Below are positions 26,680 through 34,616 of a DNA stretch of 64,000 nucleotides, one piece after another. The translations under genes and the position numbers were made by a program. This stretch comes from Agromyces intestinalis (lineage in GTDB: Bacteria; Actinomycetota; Actinomycetes; Actinomycetales; Microbacteriaceae): assembly GCF_008365295.1 (NCBI RefSeq), contig NZ_CP043505.1, forward strand, positions 1,178,001-1,242,000, in the 5' to 3' direction. The notes beneath the pieces were generated by a model. The model saw nothing but the letters and a program-made list of their open reading frames with translations. It was not told the DNA's origin and ran no database searches. Position 1 is the stretch's first letter, and every line of letters begins with the position of its first letter.

Positions 26680-27708
26680 ATGCCAGCGATCGGCGATGTC
26701 GCGCGTCTCGCCGGCGTGTCGAAGGCGACGGCGTCCCGGGCCCTCACGGGCAAGGGCCATGTCGCCGAGGCGACCCGTCGCCGGGTCGAACACGCTGCCG
26801 CCGAGATCGGCTACATCGCATCACCAGACGCGGCGAGCCTCGTGACCGGCCGCACGAAGAACGTCGGCGTCGTGATCCCGTTCGTGAACGCCTGGTTCTT
26901 CGGTGAGGTGCTCGAGGGCATCGAACGCGCCCTGATCGGGGCGGGCTACGACCTGACCCTCTACAACGTGCCGCCCGGCGGCGACGACGCGCGATCGCGG
27001 GTGTTCGACTTCTTCCTCGCACGCAAGCGCGTGGATGCGCTCATCGCGGTGGGCGTCGACCTCGACGAGCACGAGGTCGCGGTGCTCGACCGCCGCGACA
27101 AGCCGGTGCTCTGCCTGGGCGGTCGGGCCCCAGGCGCGGCGCGGCTGTCGATCGACGACCGCGCCGTCGCCCAGCTCGCGACCGAGCACCTGCTACACCT
27201 CGGCCACACCCGCATCGCGCACCTCGCGGGCCCGGGCGCCGCGGCCTCGCCGCACAGCGTGCCCGGCGAGCGCCGGCACGGCTTCCTCGAGGCGATGGCC
27301 GCCGCGGGGCTCGCTCCGGGCGGACGGGCGAACATCGTCGAGACGCCGATGACGATGCCCGGCGGCTACGCGGCCGCGCTGCAGTTGCTCGGCCAGCCGG
27401 GCATGCGCCCGACGGCCGTGGTCGCGTGTTCCGACGAGGTCGCATTCGGCACCATGCGCGCGGCCGAACGGCTCGGGATCGACGTGCCGGGCGAGCTCTC
27501 GGTGATCGGCATCGACGGTCACGAGCACGCCGAGATGTTCGGCCTCACCACGATCGAGCAGTACCCCGAGGAACAGGGTCGGGTGGCCGTCGAGGTGGTG
27601 CTGCGGCTGATCGCCCGCGGCGACGAGCCCGATCCGCTCCCCGACTCGGGCGCGCCGCTGCCGACCCGGCTGGTGGTGCGCTCGAGCACGAGCCGTCCGC
27701 GGCGATGA
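26680..27708 (+). CDS. LacI-family regulator of the alpha-glucoside-type importer
   Basis: A 342-residue regulator. The N-terminal helix-turn-helix is AIGDVARLAGVSKATASRAL (residues 3-22), followed by hinge DAASLVTGRTKNVGVVIPF and an effector domain ending with VACSDEVAFGTMRAAERLG and SVIGIDGHEHAEMFGLTTIEQYP. The last motif (GIDGHEHAE) is the variant common in regulators of alpha-glucoside genes, in place of GFDD. The start ATG 26680 has AAGGGAGG upstream; longer in-frame starts would cross the operators. It is divergent from the AglE-like operon and probably represses it. Confidence 0.9.
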   Translation: MPAIGDVARLAGVSKATASRALTGKGHVAEATRRRVEHAAAEIGYIASPDAASLVTGRTKNVGVVIPFVNAWFFGEVLEGIERALIGAGYDLTLYNVPPGGDDARSRVFDFFLARKRVDALIAVGVDLDEHEVAVLDRRDKPVLCLGGRAPGAARLSIDDRAVAQLATEHLLHLGHTRIAHLAGPGAAASPHSVPGERRHGFLEAMAAAGLAPGGRANIVETPMTMPGGYAAALQLLGQPGMRPTAVVACSDEVAFGTMRAAERLGIDVPGELSVIGIDGHEHAEMFGLTTIEQYPEEQGRVAVEVVLRLIARGDEPDPLPDSGAPLPTRLVVRSSTSRPRR

Positions 27709-27740
27709 TCGCGCGACCACCGGCGATGATCGCGCGATCA

Positions 27741-27758
27741 CCAGAAACCCCTTTCTGG
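27741..27758. promoter_or_regulatory. Inverted repeat upstream of the second CUT1 operon
   Basis: CCAGAAACCCCTTTCTGG has 7-bp arms and a 4-base centre. It lies in the 192-bp stretch between the LacI stop (27708) and the leader ORF (27901). It may be a regulatory site or, being just after a stop, a weak terminator. Confidence 0.4.
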
Positions 27759-27842
27759 AAGATGTCTACGCGCTGACCAGCCATTTCAGGCCGGGGTCTT
27801 GTGGAATGCGGTTTCCCACTGCTAGAAAACCAGTCACGTCGA

Positions 27843-27854
27843 GATAGCGCTTTC
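27843..27854. promoter_or_regulatory. Possible LacI operator with an AGCGCT core
   Basis: GATAGCGCTTTC is a near-palindrome (one mismatched pair) about 45 bp upstream of the leader ORF start. The central AGCGCT is typical of LacI-family operators. It is a candidate site for the LacI-PmoA fusion regulator at 31378-33345. Confidence 0.45.
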
Positions 27855-27900
27855 TGACTCGACGATCCGAGACATCGACGACGATCGACTGGAGGAGCAC

Positions 27901-27972
27901 GTGGCACCGTCGCCCGCGCCATCCGAACCGCCATCCGCACCGCCGCACCCGACCGCCGGGGCCGAACGATGA
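27901..27972 (+). CDS. Proline-rich 23-residue leader peptide before the CUT1 permease
   Basis: A short ORF starting at GTG 27901 with a strong ribosome site (GGAGGAGCAC) directly upstream. It encodes 23 residues, about a third of them proline (opening MAPSPAPSEPPSAPP), and its TGA overlaps the permease ATG as ATGA at 27969-27972. The permease itself has no good ribosome site, so translation of this ORF probably delivers ribosomes to it. Repeated Pro-Pro pairs could slow ribosomes and make coupling sensitive to elongation factor P. Alternatively it is simply a coupling ORF. Coding status is inferred from signals, not homology. Confidence 0.55.
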   Translation: MAPSPAPSEPPSAPPHPTAGAER

Positions 27973-28898
27973 GCGCCCTCGGCGAGCTGCGCAGCCTGAA
28001 GGGCTCGACCGCTCCGCGCCAGAAGAAGCAGAACCGCGCGGCGTTCCTGTTTCTCACGCCCTGGTTCCTCGGCCTCGCGATCGTCACCGTCGGCCCGATG
28101 ATCGCCTCCCTGGTGCTCGCGTTCACGAAGTACAACCTGCTGAGCCCGCCGCGGTTCACCGGGCTGGCGAACATCGAGAAGATGCTCGGGGACGAGCGGC
28201 TGCACACCTCGCTCGGCGTGACGTTCCAGTACGTGTTCGTCTCGGTGCCGCTGCAGCTCGCGCTCGCGCTGCTGCTCGCGGTGGTGCTCGACCGGGGGCT
28301 GCGCGGGCTGGCGTTCTACCGGTCGGCGTTCTACCTGCCGTCGCTGCTCGGGGCGTCGGTCGCGATCGCGATGCTCTGGCGCCAGATCTTCGGCGTCGAC
28401 GGCCTCGTGAACATCGTGCTCGGCTGGTTCGGCATCGAAGGCCAGGGCTGGATCTCGAGCCCCGACACCGCACTCGGCACGCTGATCCTGCTGAACGTGT
28501 GGACTTTCGGCTCGCCGATGGTGATCTTCCTCGCCGGTCTGCGCCAGATCCCGGCCATGTACTACGAGGCGGCCTCGGTCGACGGTGCGAACCGACGCCA
28601 GCAGTTCTGGCGCATCACGCTGCCGATGCTGACGCCCATCATCTTCTTCAACCTGGTGCTGCAGATCATCCACGCGTTCCAGTCGTTCACCCAGGCGTTC
28701 ATCGTCTCGGGCGGCACGGGCGGGCCGGTCGACTCGACCCTCTTCGCCACGCTGTACCTCTACCAGAAGGGGTTCACGAACCTCGAGATGGGCTACGCAT
28801 CGGCGATGGCGTGGCTGCTCCTGCTCATCATCGCCGCCTTCACGGCCATCAACTTCTGGGCCTCCAAGTATTGGGTTTTCTACGATGACCAGGACTGA
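27969..28898 (+). CDS. Sugar ABC transporter permease (MalF/UgpA-like)
   Basis: A 309-residue CUT1 permease with six membrane segments. The first is AAFLFLTPWFLGLAIVTVGPMIASLVLAF. The EAA loop is QIPAMYYEAASVDGANRRQQFWRITLPMLTPIIFF. It ends with INFWASKYWVFYDDQD. It starts inside the leader ORF stop (ATGA), with no ribosome site of its own. It precedes the second permease, the binding protein, the LacI-PmoA regulator and a Gfo/Idh dehydrogenase, all on the same strand. Confidence 0.92.
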   Translation: MSALGELRSLKGSTAPRQKKQNRAAFLFLTPWFLGLAIVTVGPMIASLVLAFTKYNLLSPPRFTGLANIEKMLGDERLHTSLGVTFQYVFVSVPLQLALALLLAVVLDRGLRGLAFYRSAFYLPSLLGASVAIAMLWRQIFGVDGLVNIVLGWFGIEGQGWISSPDTALGTLILLNVWTFGSPMVIFLAGLRQIPAMYYEAASVDGANRRQQFWRITLPMLTPIIFFNLVLQIIHAFQSFTQAFIVSGGTGGPVDSTLFATLYLYQKGFTNLEMGYASAMAWLLLLIIAAFTAINFWASKYWVFYDDQD

Positions 28899-28902
28899 CA
28901 CC

Positions 28903-29820
28903 ATGCTCGACTCCGCCCCCCTCACCGAGTCGGTCGTCACCGGGCTGCCGACCGGCGCGGTCCGCGAGCAGCGCCGCCGCCGCAACCCGCTGCGCACGCC
29001 CGCCACCAGGGTGATCCGGCACGTCTTGCTCATCGTCGCGGCGCTCATCATGCTCTACCCGGTGATCTGGATGGTGGTCAGCTCGCTGCGACCGAACGAG
29101 GAGATCTTCCGCGAGCCGGGCATCATCCTCGACAGCTTCGAGTTCGAGAACTACGTCGACGGATGGAACGCCCTCTCGTACCCGTTCAACGTCTACCTGC
29201 TCAACTCGGCGCTCGTGGTCGCCGGCAGCATCATCGGCAACCTCGTGTCGTGCTCGCTGGCGGCCTACGCGTTCGCGCGGCTCGAGTTCACCGGCAAGAA
29301 GACCTGGTTCGCGATCATGCTGCTCAGCATCATGCTGCCGATCCACGTCGTCATCGTGCCGCAGTACGTGCTGTTCTCGAACCTCGGCTGGGTCAACACG
29401 TTCCTGCCGCTCATCCTGCCGAAGCTGCTCGCGACCGACGCGTTCTTCATCTTCCTGATGGTGCAGTTCATCCGCGGCATCCCGAGAGAGCTCGACGAAG
29501 CCGCACGCATCGACGGAGCGGGGCATCCGCGCATCTTCCTGCAGATCATCCTGCCGCTCATGGTTCCCGCCCTCGCGACCACGACCATCTTCACGTTCAT
29601 CTGGACCTGGAACGACTTCTTCAGCCAGCTCATCTACCTGACCAAGCCGAACCTCTACACGGTGCCGCTCGCACTGCGCGCATTCGTCGACGCGCAGAGC
29701 GCGACCGACTACGGCGAGATGTTCGCGATGAGCGTCGTGTCGCTCATCCCGATCTTCCTGATCTTCCTCTTCGGCCAGCGGTTCCTCATCAAGGGCATCG
29801 CGACGACGGGGATCAAGTGA
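28903..29820 (+). CDS. Sugar ABC transporter permease (MalG/UgpE-like)
   Basis: A 305-residue CUT1 permease with six membrane segments after an Arg-rich N-terminus (VREQRRRRNPLRTP). The EAA loop is GIPRELDEAARIDGAGHPRIFLQIILPLMVPALATT. ATG 28903 is preferred because AGGA lies 8 nt upstream, 4 nt after the previous stop; an in-frame ATG at 28885 overlaps the upstream gene but lacks a ribosome site. It forms the membrane channel with the preceding permease. No ATPase gene is nearby. Confidence 0.92.
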   Translation: MLDSAPLTESVVTGLPTGAVREQRRRRNPLRTPATRVIRHVLLIVAALIMLYPVIWMVVSSLRPNEEIFREPGIILDSFEFENYVDGWNALSYPFNVYLLNSALVVAGSIIGNLVSCSLAAYAFARLEFTGKKTWFAIMLLSIMLPIHVVIVPQYVLFSNLGWVNTFLPLILPKLLATDAFFIFLMVQFIRGIPRELDEAARIDGAGHPRIFLQIILPLMVPALATTTIFTFIWTWNDFFSQLIYLTKPNLYTVPLALRAFVDAQSATDYGEMFAMSVVSLIPIFLIFLFGQRFLIKGIATTGIK

Positions 29821-29884
29821 CCGGCTCCCCCGGTCCGCACCACCACCTCTGCACCACGATCACACGCAACCGAAAGGAATGACC

Positions 29885-31219
29885 ATGCGAGGCATCTCTC
29901 GCCGCCGGGGCGGCATCGCGGCCGCCATCGGCGCGGTGTCCGTGCTGGCGCTCACGTCGTGCGCCGGCAGCGACACCGGCGGCTCGACCGAGTCCGACCT
30001 GACCCTCTCCGACGAGCCCGTGACCCTCTCGTTCACCTGGTGGGGCAACGACACCCGCCATGCGATCACCGAGGAACTCATCGCCGCCTTCGAGGATGAG
30101 TACCCGAACATCACGATCGAGCCGCAGTACACCGACTGGGCCGGGTACTGGGACAAGCTGTCGACGTCGGTCGCCGCGGGCGACACCCCCGACATCATCC
30201 AGATGGACGAGAAGCAGCTCTCGACCTACGCCGCGAACGGGGTGCTCGCCGACCTGGGCGGGTACTCGTCGATCCTCGGCACCGAGGACTTCCCGGCCGC
30301 GGTGCTCGGCACCGGCGCGCTCGACGACACCCTGTACGGCATCCCGATCGGCATCAACTCGTACACGATCATGGCTAACACGACTCTGCTCGACCAGTAC
30401 GGCGTCGACCTGCCCGACGACGAGACCTGGACGTGGGACGAGTTCGTCGAGACCGCAGTGAAGGTGGGCGAGGCCTCGGGCGGCTCGGTCGTCGGCACCC
30501 AGTCGTGGGGCTTCGAGGACGGCGGCCTGAACAACTGGCTGCGCCAGCGCGGCAGCGCGCTCTACACGACCGACGGCGGCGTGGCCGCCACCGAGGACGA
30601 CCTCGCGTCGTGGTGGCAGTTCCTGCTGGATGCCACGGAGGGCGGCGCGACGCCCGATCCGTCGGCGACGATCGAGCGGGAGTCGGGCGGTCTCGCCGAG
30701 TCGTTCACGGCCACCAACGCGTCGGCGTTCGGGCCCTGGTGGTCGAACCAGGTGCAGGCGCTGCGCGACGCGAGCGGCCAAGACCTCGTCGCGCTGCGCG
30801 TGCCGGCACTCGACGACGCCCCCGACGGGTGGGCGTACTACAAGCCGTCCATGTTCTGGTCGGCGTCGGCGAAGACCGAGCACCCGGCCGAGGTCGCGAC
30901 CTTCATCGACTGGCTGTCGAACAGCGAGGCGGCAGCCGACCTGCTGCTCGCCGAGCGGGGGGTGCCCGCCAACGAGAAGATCCGCGAGTACATCACGCCG
31001 AAGCTCGACGAGGTGAACCAGACCGTGGTCGCGTTCCTCGACGACCTCGCTCCGCTCGTCGGCGACGCCCCGCCCGCCACGCCCCCGGGCGGCGGTGCGA
31101 TCGAGACGATCATCGACCAGCACACCCAGCGTGTGCTGTTCGGCGAGCTCACCCCGGAAGAGGCGGCGAAGAGCTTCATCGACGAGCTGCAGACCGCGCT
31201 CGACGACGCGGCCGTGTAG
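29885..31219 (+). CDS. Sugar-binding lipoprotein of the second CUT1 importer
   Basis: Family 1 extracellular solute-binding protein of 444 residues. The signal peptide ends at ALTSCAG (lipobox), then a Ser/Thr/Gly linker. The mature chain opens with VTLSFTWWGNDTRHAITEELIAAF and contains YPNITIEPQYTDWAGYWDKLSTSVAAGDTPDIIQMD, a classic N-terminal pattern. The start is ATG 29885 with AAGGA 6 nt upstream; an earlier ATG at 29879 touches the ribosome site. It is the third gene of the operon. A hairpin at 31249 follows, which may separate it from the regulator gene. The substrate is unknown. Confidence 0.92.
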   Translation: MRGISRRRGGIAAAIGAVSVLALTSCAGSDTGGSTESDLTLSDEPVTLSFTWWGNDTRHAITEELIAAFEDEYPNITIEPQYTDWAGYWDKLSTSVAAGDTPDIIQMDEKQLSTYAANGVLADLGGYSSILGTEDFPAAVLGTGALDDTLYGIPIGINSYTIMANTTLLDQYGVDLPDDETWTWDEFVETAVKVGEASGGSVVGTQSWGFEDGGLNNWLRQRGSALYTTDGGVAATEDDLASWWQFLLDATEGGATPDPSATIERESGGLAESFTATNASAFGPWWSNQVQALRDASGQDLVALRVPALDDAPDGWAYYKPSMFWSASAKTEHPAEVATFIDWLSNSEAAADLLLAERGVPANEKIREYITPKLDEVNQTVVAFLDDLAPLVGDAPPATPPGGGAIETIIDQHTQRVLFGELTPEEAAKSFIDELQTALDDAAV

Positions 31220-31248
31220 GTCGTCGTCGCCACTGCCTCTTCACCTTC

Positions 31249-31280
31249 GAGCGGCTGCCGCGTTCGCGCGGCAGCCGCTC
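31249..31280 (+). terminator. Strong hairpin after the sugar-binding-protein gene
   Basis: Perfect 14-bp stem GAGCGGCTGCCGCG (31249-31262) with its complement at 31267-31280 and a 4-nt loop, followed by a C-rich run rather than U. It is a probable full or partial terminator 30 nt after the stop. Confidence 0.7.
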
Positions 31281-31377
31281 CCCTCCCCCACTTCGCGTGG
31301 CATCCCCGTGTTTCCCGCTGCGACCGCCCGCCGACCGGCGTACGTTCGTTTCCGATCACCGAAAGCCGGAGGTCCCC

Positions 31378-33345
31378 GTGCCCAAGTCGCCCCGTCAGGT
31401 CACCATCGCTCAGGTGGCCGAATACGCCGGCGTCTCGCAGGCATCCGTGTCCCGGGTCCTGAACCGCAACCAGACCGTCGACCCGACCATCGCCGCCAAG
31501 GTGCGCGACGCTGTCGAGAAGCTCAACTACTCGCCGAGCCAGACCGCGCGCAACCTCGTGAGCGGGCGCAGCAACACCGTGGCGCTCGTCGTGCCCGACC
31601 TCGAGAATCCGATGTTCCAGGGCGTGCTCAAGGGCCTCAGCCGCGAAGCCGCGCGCGACGGGTACCGCGTGCTCGTCGCCGACACCGCCGAGCGGGTCGC
31701 CGACGAGGAGGAGATCGCGATCGAGGCGCGCTCGCGGTGCGACGCGCTCGTGCTGGTGTCGCCGCGTATGCCGGGCGACCGGCTCGAAGCCCTGATCGCC
31801 CGCTCAGGGCCCGCCGTGGTGGTGAACCGGCCGGTCGCGAGCGACCCGGCGGCCGAGCTGTCGGTCGACTACGAGCACGCCGCCCGCACCCTCGCCGAGC
31901 ACCTCGCGTCGCTCGGGCACACCCGCATCGCGTACCTCGCGGGGCCCCCGCAGGCGTTCGCCGACCGGCTGCGCCGGCGCGGCCTCGCCGAGGTCGCCGG
32001 GCGCTACCCGGGCCTCGAGATCCTCGACCTCGCCGCCGGCTCGCAAGTGGAGGACGGCTACCACGCCGCCGATGCGCTGCTCGCCTCGGGGGCCACGGCC
32101 GCACTCGCGTTCAACGACCTCGTGGCGCTGGGCCTGCTCGCCCGGCTGCGCGAACTCGGGGTCGACGTGCCGGGCGAGATCTCGGTCGCCGGCGTCGACG
32201 ACATCCCGCTGGCGCGGTTCTCGGCGCCCGCGCTCACGACCATGTCGGTGCCCCGGGTCGAGATCGGCGCCCAGGCCTGGCGGCGCCTGCGCGACGCGAT
32301 GGCCGGTGCGCCCGCGACGCATCCGCTCTCGTACCGGCCCATCCTCGAGGTGCGCCAGAGCACCGGACCCGCTCCCGAGGCGTCGGGCTGGCTCAGCCCC
32401 GGACGCCCCGTGCTGCGCATCGGCGACGGCATCGTCGCCCGCTACGACGAGGGCACCACGATCGACTCGGTGCTCTCGCCGCGCCCGTTCCTGCACCCCG
32501 TCACCACGCTCGCGGGCGTGCGCGTCACCGACAGCCACCCGACCGATCACCTGCACCACTTCGGCATCGGCCTCGCCCTGCCCGACGTGAACGGCACGTC
32601 CTACTGGGGCGGTCGCACCTACGTGCACGACATCGGCTCGATCATGCTCGAGAATCAAGGCCGTCAGCGGCGCGACGAGATCACGATCGACGGCGAGGTG
32701 CTCACCGAACGCCTCACCTGGCTCGACGAGCGCGGCGAGGCGCAGCTCAGCGAGGTGCGCACGTTGCGCGGCCGGCCGGTTCGCGCGGGCGGCGGCGACG
32801 CGTGGGCGCTCGGCTGGCGGAGCCTGCTGACCGCCAACTTCGGCGCGCTCGCATTCGGGTCGCCGGCCACGAACGGTCGCGAGGGCGCCGGGTACGGCGG
32901 CCTCTTCTGGCGGTTCCCCCGGTGGGATGCCACGGTGCTGACGCGCGACGGAGTGGGCGAGGATGCCGCGCACGGCTCGCGCTCCCCGTGGCTGGCCGTG
33001 GTCGATGTCGGGCGTGCGGTGACCGTGCTGCTCGTGCAGCCCGCCGACGGCGAGGTCATGCCGTGGTTCGCCCGGGTCGCCGAGTACCTCGGCGTCGGCC
33101 CTGCGGTCGCGTGGGACGCCGTGCGCACACTGCCCGAGGGGGGCCGGCTCGCGCTCGGCATCGACGCCGTGCTCGTCGATCGCGCGATCACCGATGCGGC
33201 GGAGCTCGAGGCCATCGCCGGGGTCGCCGGGCTCGCCGGGGTCGCGGGGCTCGCGGAAGTCGCCGGGCTCGCCGGGGCGCCTGACGAGGCGGCATCGCCG
33301 ACGGCTGCACAGTCGCCGACCGCCGCGCCGGATCCGCGGGCATGA
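31378..33345 (+). CDS. LacI-family regulator fused to a PmoA-like (DUF6807) domain
   Basis: A 655-residue fusion. Residues 1-~335 form a complete LacI regulator: helix-turn-helix TIAQVAEYAGVSQASVSRVL, hinge QTARNLVSGRSNTVALVV, and effector domain with ALAFNDLVALGLL and SVAGVDDIPLARFSAPALTTM. From about 345 a second domain matches the PmoA/DUF6807 family: SPRPFLHPVTTLAGVRVTDS, then the His-rich HPTDHLHHFGIG, SYWGGRTYVHD, and GLFWRFP. The end is a low-complexity Gly/Val/Ala/Leu repeat and an Ala/Pro tail. GTG 31378 has GGAGG upstream. The stop overlaps the Gfo/Idh gene by 4 nt. The PmoA part may sense or process the imported sugar; its biochemistry is not established. Confidence 0.85.
   Translation: MPKSPRQVTIAQVAEYAGVSQASVSRVLNRNQTVDPTIAAKVRDAVEKLNYSPSQTARNLVSGRSNTVALVVPDLENPMFQGVLKGLSREAARDGYRVLVADTAERVADEEEIAIEARSRCDALVLVSPRMPGDRLEALIARSGPAVVVNRPVASDPAAELSVDYEHAARTLAEHLASLGHTRIAYLAGPPQAFADRLRRRGLAEVAGRYPGLEILDLAAGSQVEDGYHAADALLASGATAALAFNDLVALGLLARLRELGVDVPGEISVAGVDDIPLARFSAPALTTMSVPRVEIGAQAWRRLRDAMAGAPATHPLSYRPILEVRQSTGPAPEASGWLSPGRPVLRIGDGIVARYDEGTTIDSVLSPRPFLHPVTTLAGVRVTDSHPTDHLHHFGIGLALPDVNGTSYWGGRTYVHDIGSIMLENQGRQRRDEITIDGEVLTERLTWLDERGEAQLSEVRTLRGRPVRAGGGDAWALGWRSLLTANFGALAFGSPATNGREGAGYGGLFWRFPRWDATVLTRDGVGEDAAHGSRSPWLAVVDVGRAVTVLLVQPADGEVMPWFARVAEYLGVGPAVAWDAVRTLPEGGRLALGIDAVLVDRAITDAAELEAIAGVAGLAGVAGLAEVAGLAGAPDEAASPTAAQSPTAAPDPRA
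33223..33276 (+). repeat. Three 18-bp in-frame repeats
   Basis: Three consecutive 18-nt units encode GVAGLA-type hexapeptides (VAGLAG, VAGLAE, VAGLAG) near the C-terminus of the LacI-PmoA fusion. Units 1 and 3 are identical at the DNA level. This is a likely slippage-prone linker of no obvious function. Confidence 0.8.
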
Positions 33346-34469
33346 CCGCCCCGCTGCCCCGCATCGGCGTCGCCGGCATCCACGGGCACGGCGCCACGCA
33401 TGTCGCCGCCGCGCGTGCACTCGAGGCATCCGGCCGTGCCCGTCTCGTGGCCGTCGCCGACCACCGCCCGCCCGAGGTCGACCTCGGCGACGTGGCGGTC
33501 TTCCACGACGCGACCGACCTGATCACCCGGGCCGACCTCGACGTCGTCGTGCTGTCGACACCGATGCACACGCACCTGCCGCTCGCGTATGCCGCCCTCG
33601 AGGCGGGCGTGCACGTGCTCCTCGAGAAGCCGCCGACGCCGTCGCTCGCCGACTTCCGCACCCTCGTCGACGCATCCGAGCAAGCCGGGCGGGCCGTACA
33701 GGTGGGCTTCCAGAGCCTCGGATCGAAGGCGGTGCCGTTCGTGCGGTCGCTCGTGGCCGGCGGCACGATCGGGCAGGTCGAACGCTACGGCGCGCTCGGC
33801 ACGTGGCTGCGCACCGAGTCGTACTGGACCCGCGCGCCCTGGGCCGGGCGTCGCACGCTCGACGGGCGCGCGGTCGTCGACGGCGCGGTCACGAACCCGC
33901 TCGCCCATGCCACGGCGACGGCGCTCGCGGTCGCGGATGCCACGACCGAGTCGGATGTCACGAGCCTGCGTCTCGACCTGCACCGGGCCAACGCGATCGA
34001 CGCGGACGACACGTCGTCGTACGTGGCGGCGCTCGCGGGCGGCCGTTCGCTCGCCGGCGCGCTGGTGCTGACTGCGCCGCGGCGCAGCGAGCCGTGCGTC
34101 ATCGTGCACGGATCGACCGGACGCATCGTGCTCTGGTACACGCTCGACCTCGTGCAGGTCACGACGCCCGGATCGAGCATCGCCTGGACGACCTCGCACC
34201 AGCGCACGAACCTGCTCGCGAACCTCGTCGACCACGTGGTCGACGGTGTGCCGCTGCTCGTGCCGCTCGCCGCGACGGGTGGCTTCATGCGCGTGCTCGA
34301 AGCGGTGCGACTCGCGCCGGATCCGTCGCCGATCGCTCCGGGATTCGTCGAGCGGCGGTCGGATGCCTCGGGCGACGCGCACCTCGTGGTGCGCGACGTC
34401 GAGACGTGGAGCGAGCGGGTCGTCGCCGAGGGCCGCACCTTCGCCGAGCTGGGCGCCCCCTGGGCGTAG
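33342..34469 (+). CDS. Gfo/Idh/MocA-family oxidoreductase
   Basis: NAD(P)-dependent sugar dehydrogenase-like protein of 375 residues. The Rossmann N-terminus is RIGVAGIHGHGATHV, where the dinucleotide loop GxHGHG is unusual compared with GxGxxG. LDVVVLSTPMHTHLPLAYAALEAGVHVLLEKPPTPSL contains the conserved EKP motif with its catalytic Lys. The C-terminal half holds DGAVTNPLAHATATAL and a beta-sheet domain. It overlaps the LacI-PmoA stop by 4 nt. PmoA-domain proteins and Gfo/Idh enzymes commonly adjoin, so the pair probably acts on the sugar imported by the upstream transporter. Confidence 0.88.
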   Translation: MTAPLPRIGVAGIHGHGATHVAAARALEASGRARLVAVADHRPPEVDLGDVAVFHDATDLITRADLDVVVLSTPMHTHLPLAYAALEAGVHVLLEKPPTPSLADFRTLVDASEQAGRAVQVGFQSLGSKAVPFVRSLVAGGTIGQVERYGALGTWLRTESYWTRAPWAGRRTLDGRAVVDGAVTNPLAHATATALAVADATTESDVTSLRLDLHRANAIDADDTSSYVAALAGGRSLAGALVLTAPRRSEPCVIVHGSTGRIVLWYTLDLVQVTTPGSSIAWTTSHQRTNLLANLVDHVVDGVPLLVPLAATGGFMRVLEAVRLAPDPSPIAPGFVERRSDASGDAHLVVRDVETWSERVVAEGRTFAELGAPWA

Positions 34470-34509
34470 CATCCCTTCGCATCCCGCACGGGACCCCCGC
34501 GCCGACCGA

Positions 34510-34600
34510 CCGTCTGCGGCACCGACCCGTCACGTCGCGCACAGCTCACGCCGCAGACGGCTCCGCCCGATGCCCCGTAGGGTTCGGGCACCGGGCGGAG
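34510..34600. terminator. Two nested terminators between convergent genes
   Basis: CCGTCTGCGG (34510-34519) pairs with CCGCAGACGG (34551-34560) across a 31-nt loop. Directly after, CTCCGCCCG (34561-34569) pairs with 34592-34600, with an inner TGCCC/GGGCA stem. They lie between the genes that end at 34469 and 34617. Confidence 0.7.
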
Positions 34601-34616
34601 GACTGGAGCGGCGGCC

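Noticed and set aside
31378-33345. Two separate genes with a missed stop between the LacI and PmoA parts
   Set aside because: The frame is open throughout, no ribosome site or start is evident at the junction near codon 345, and codon use is uniform.
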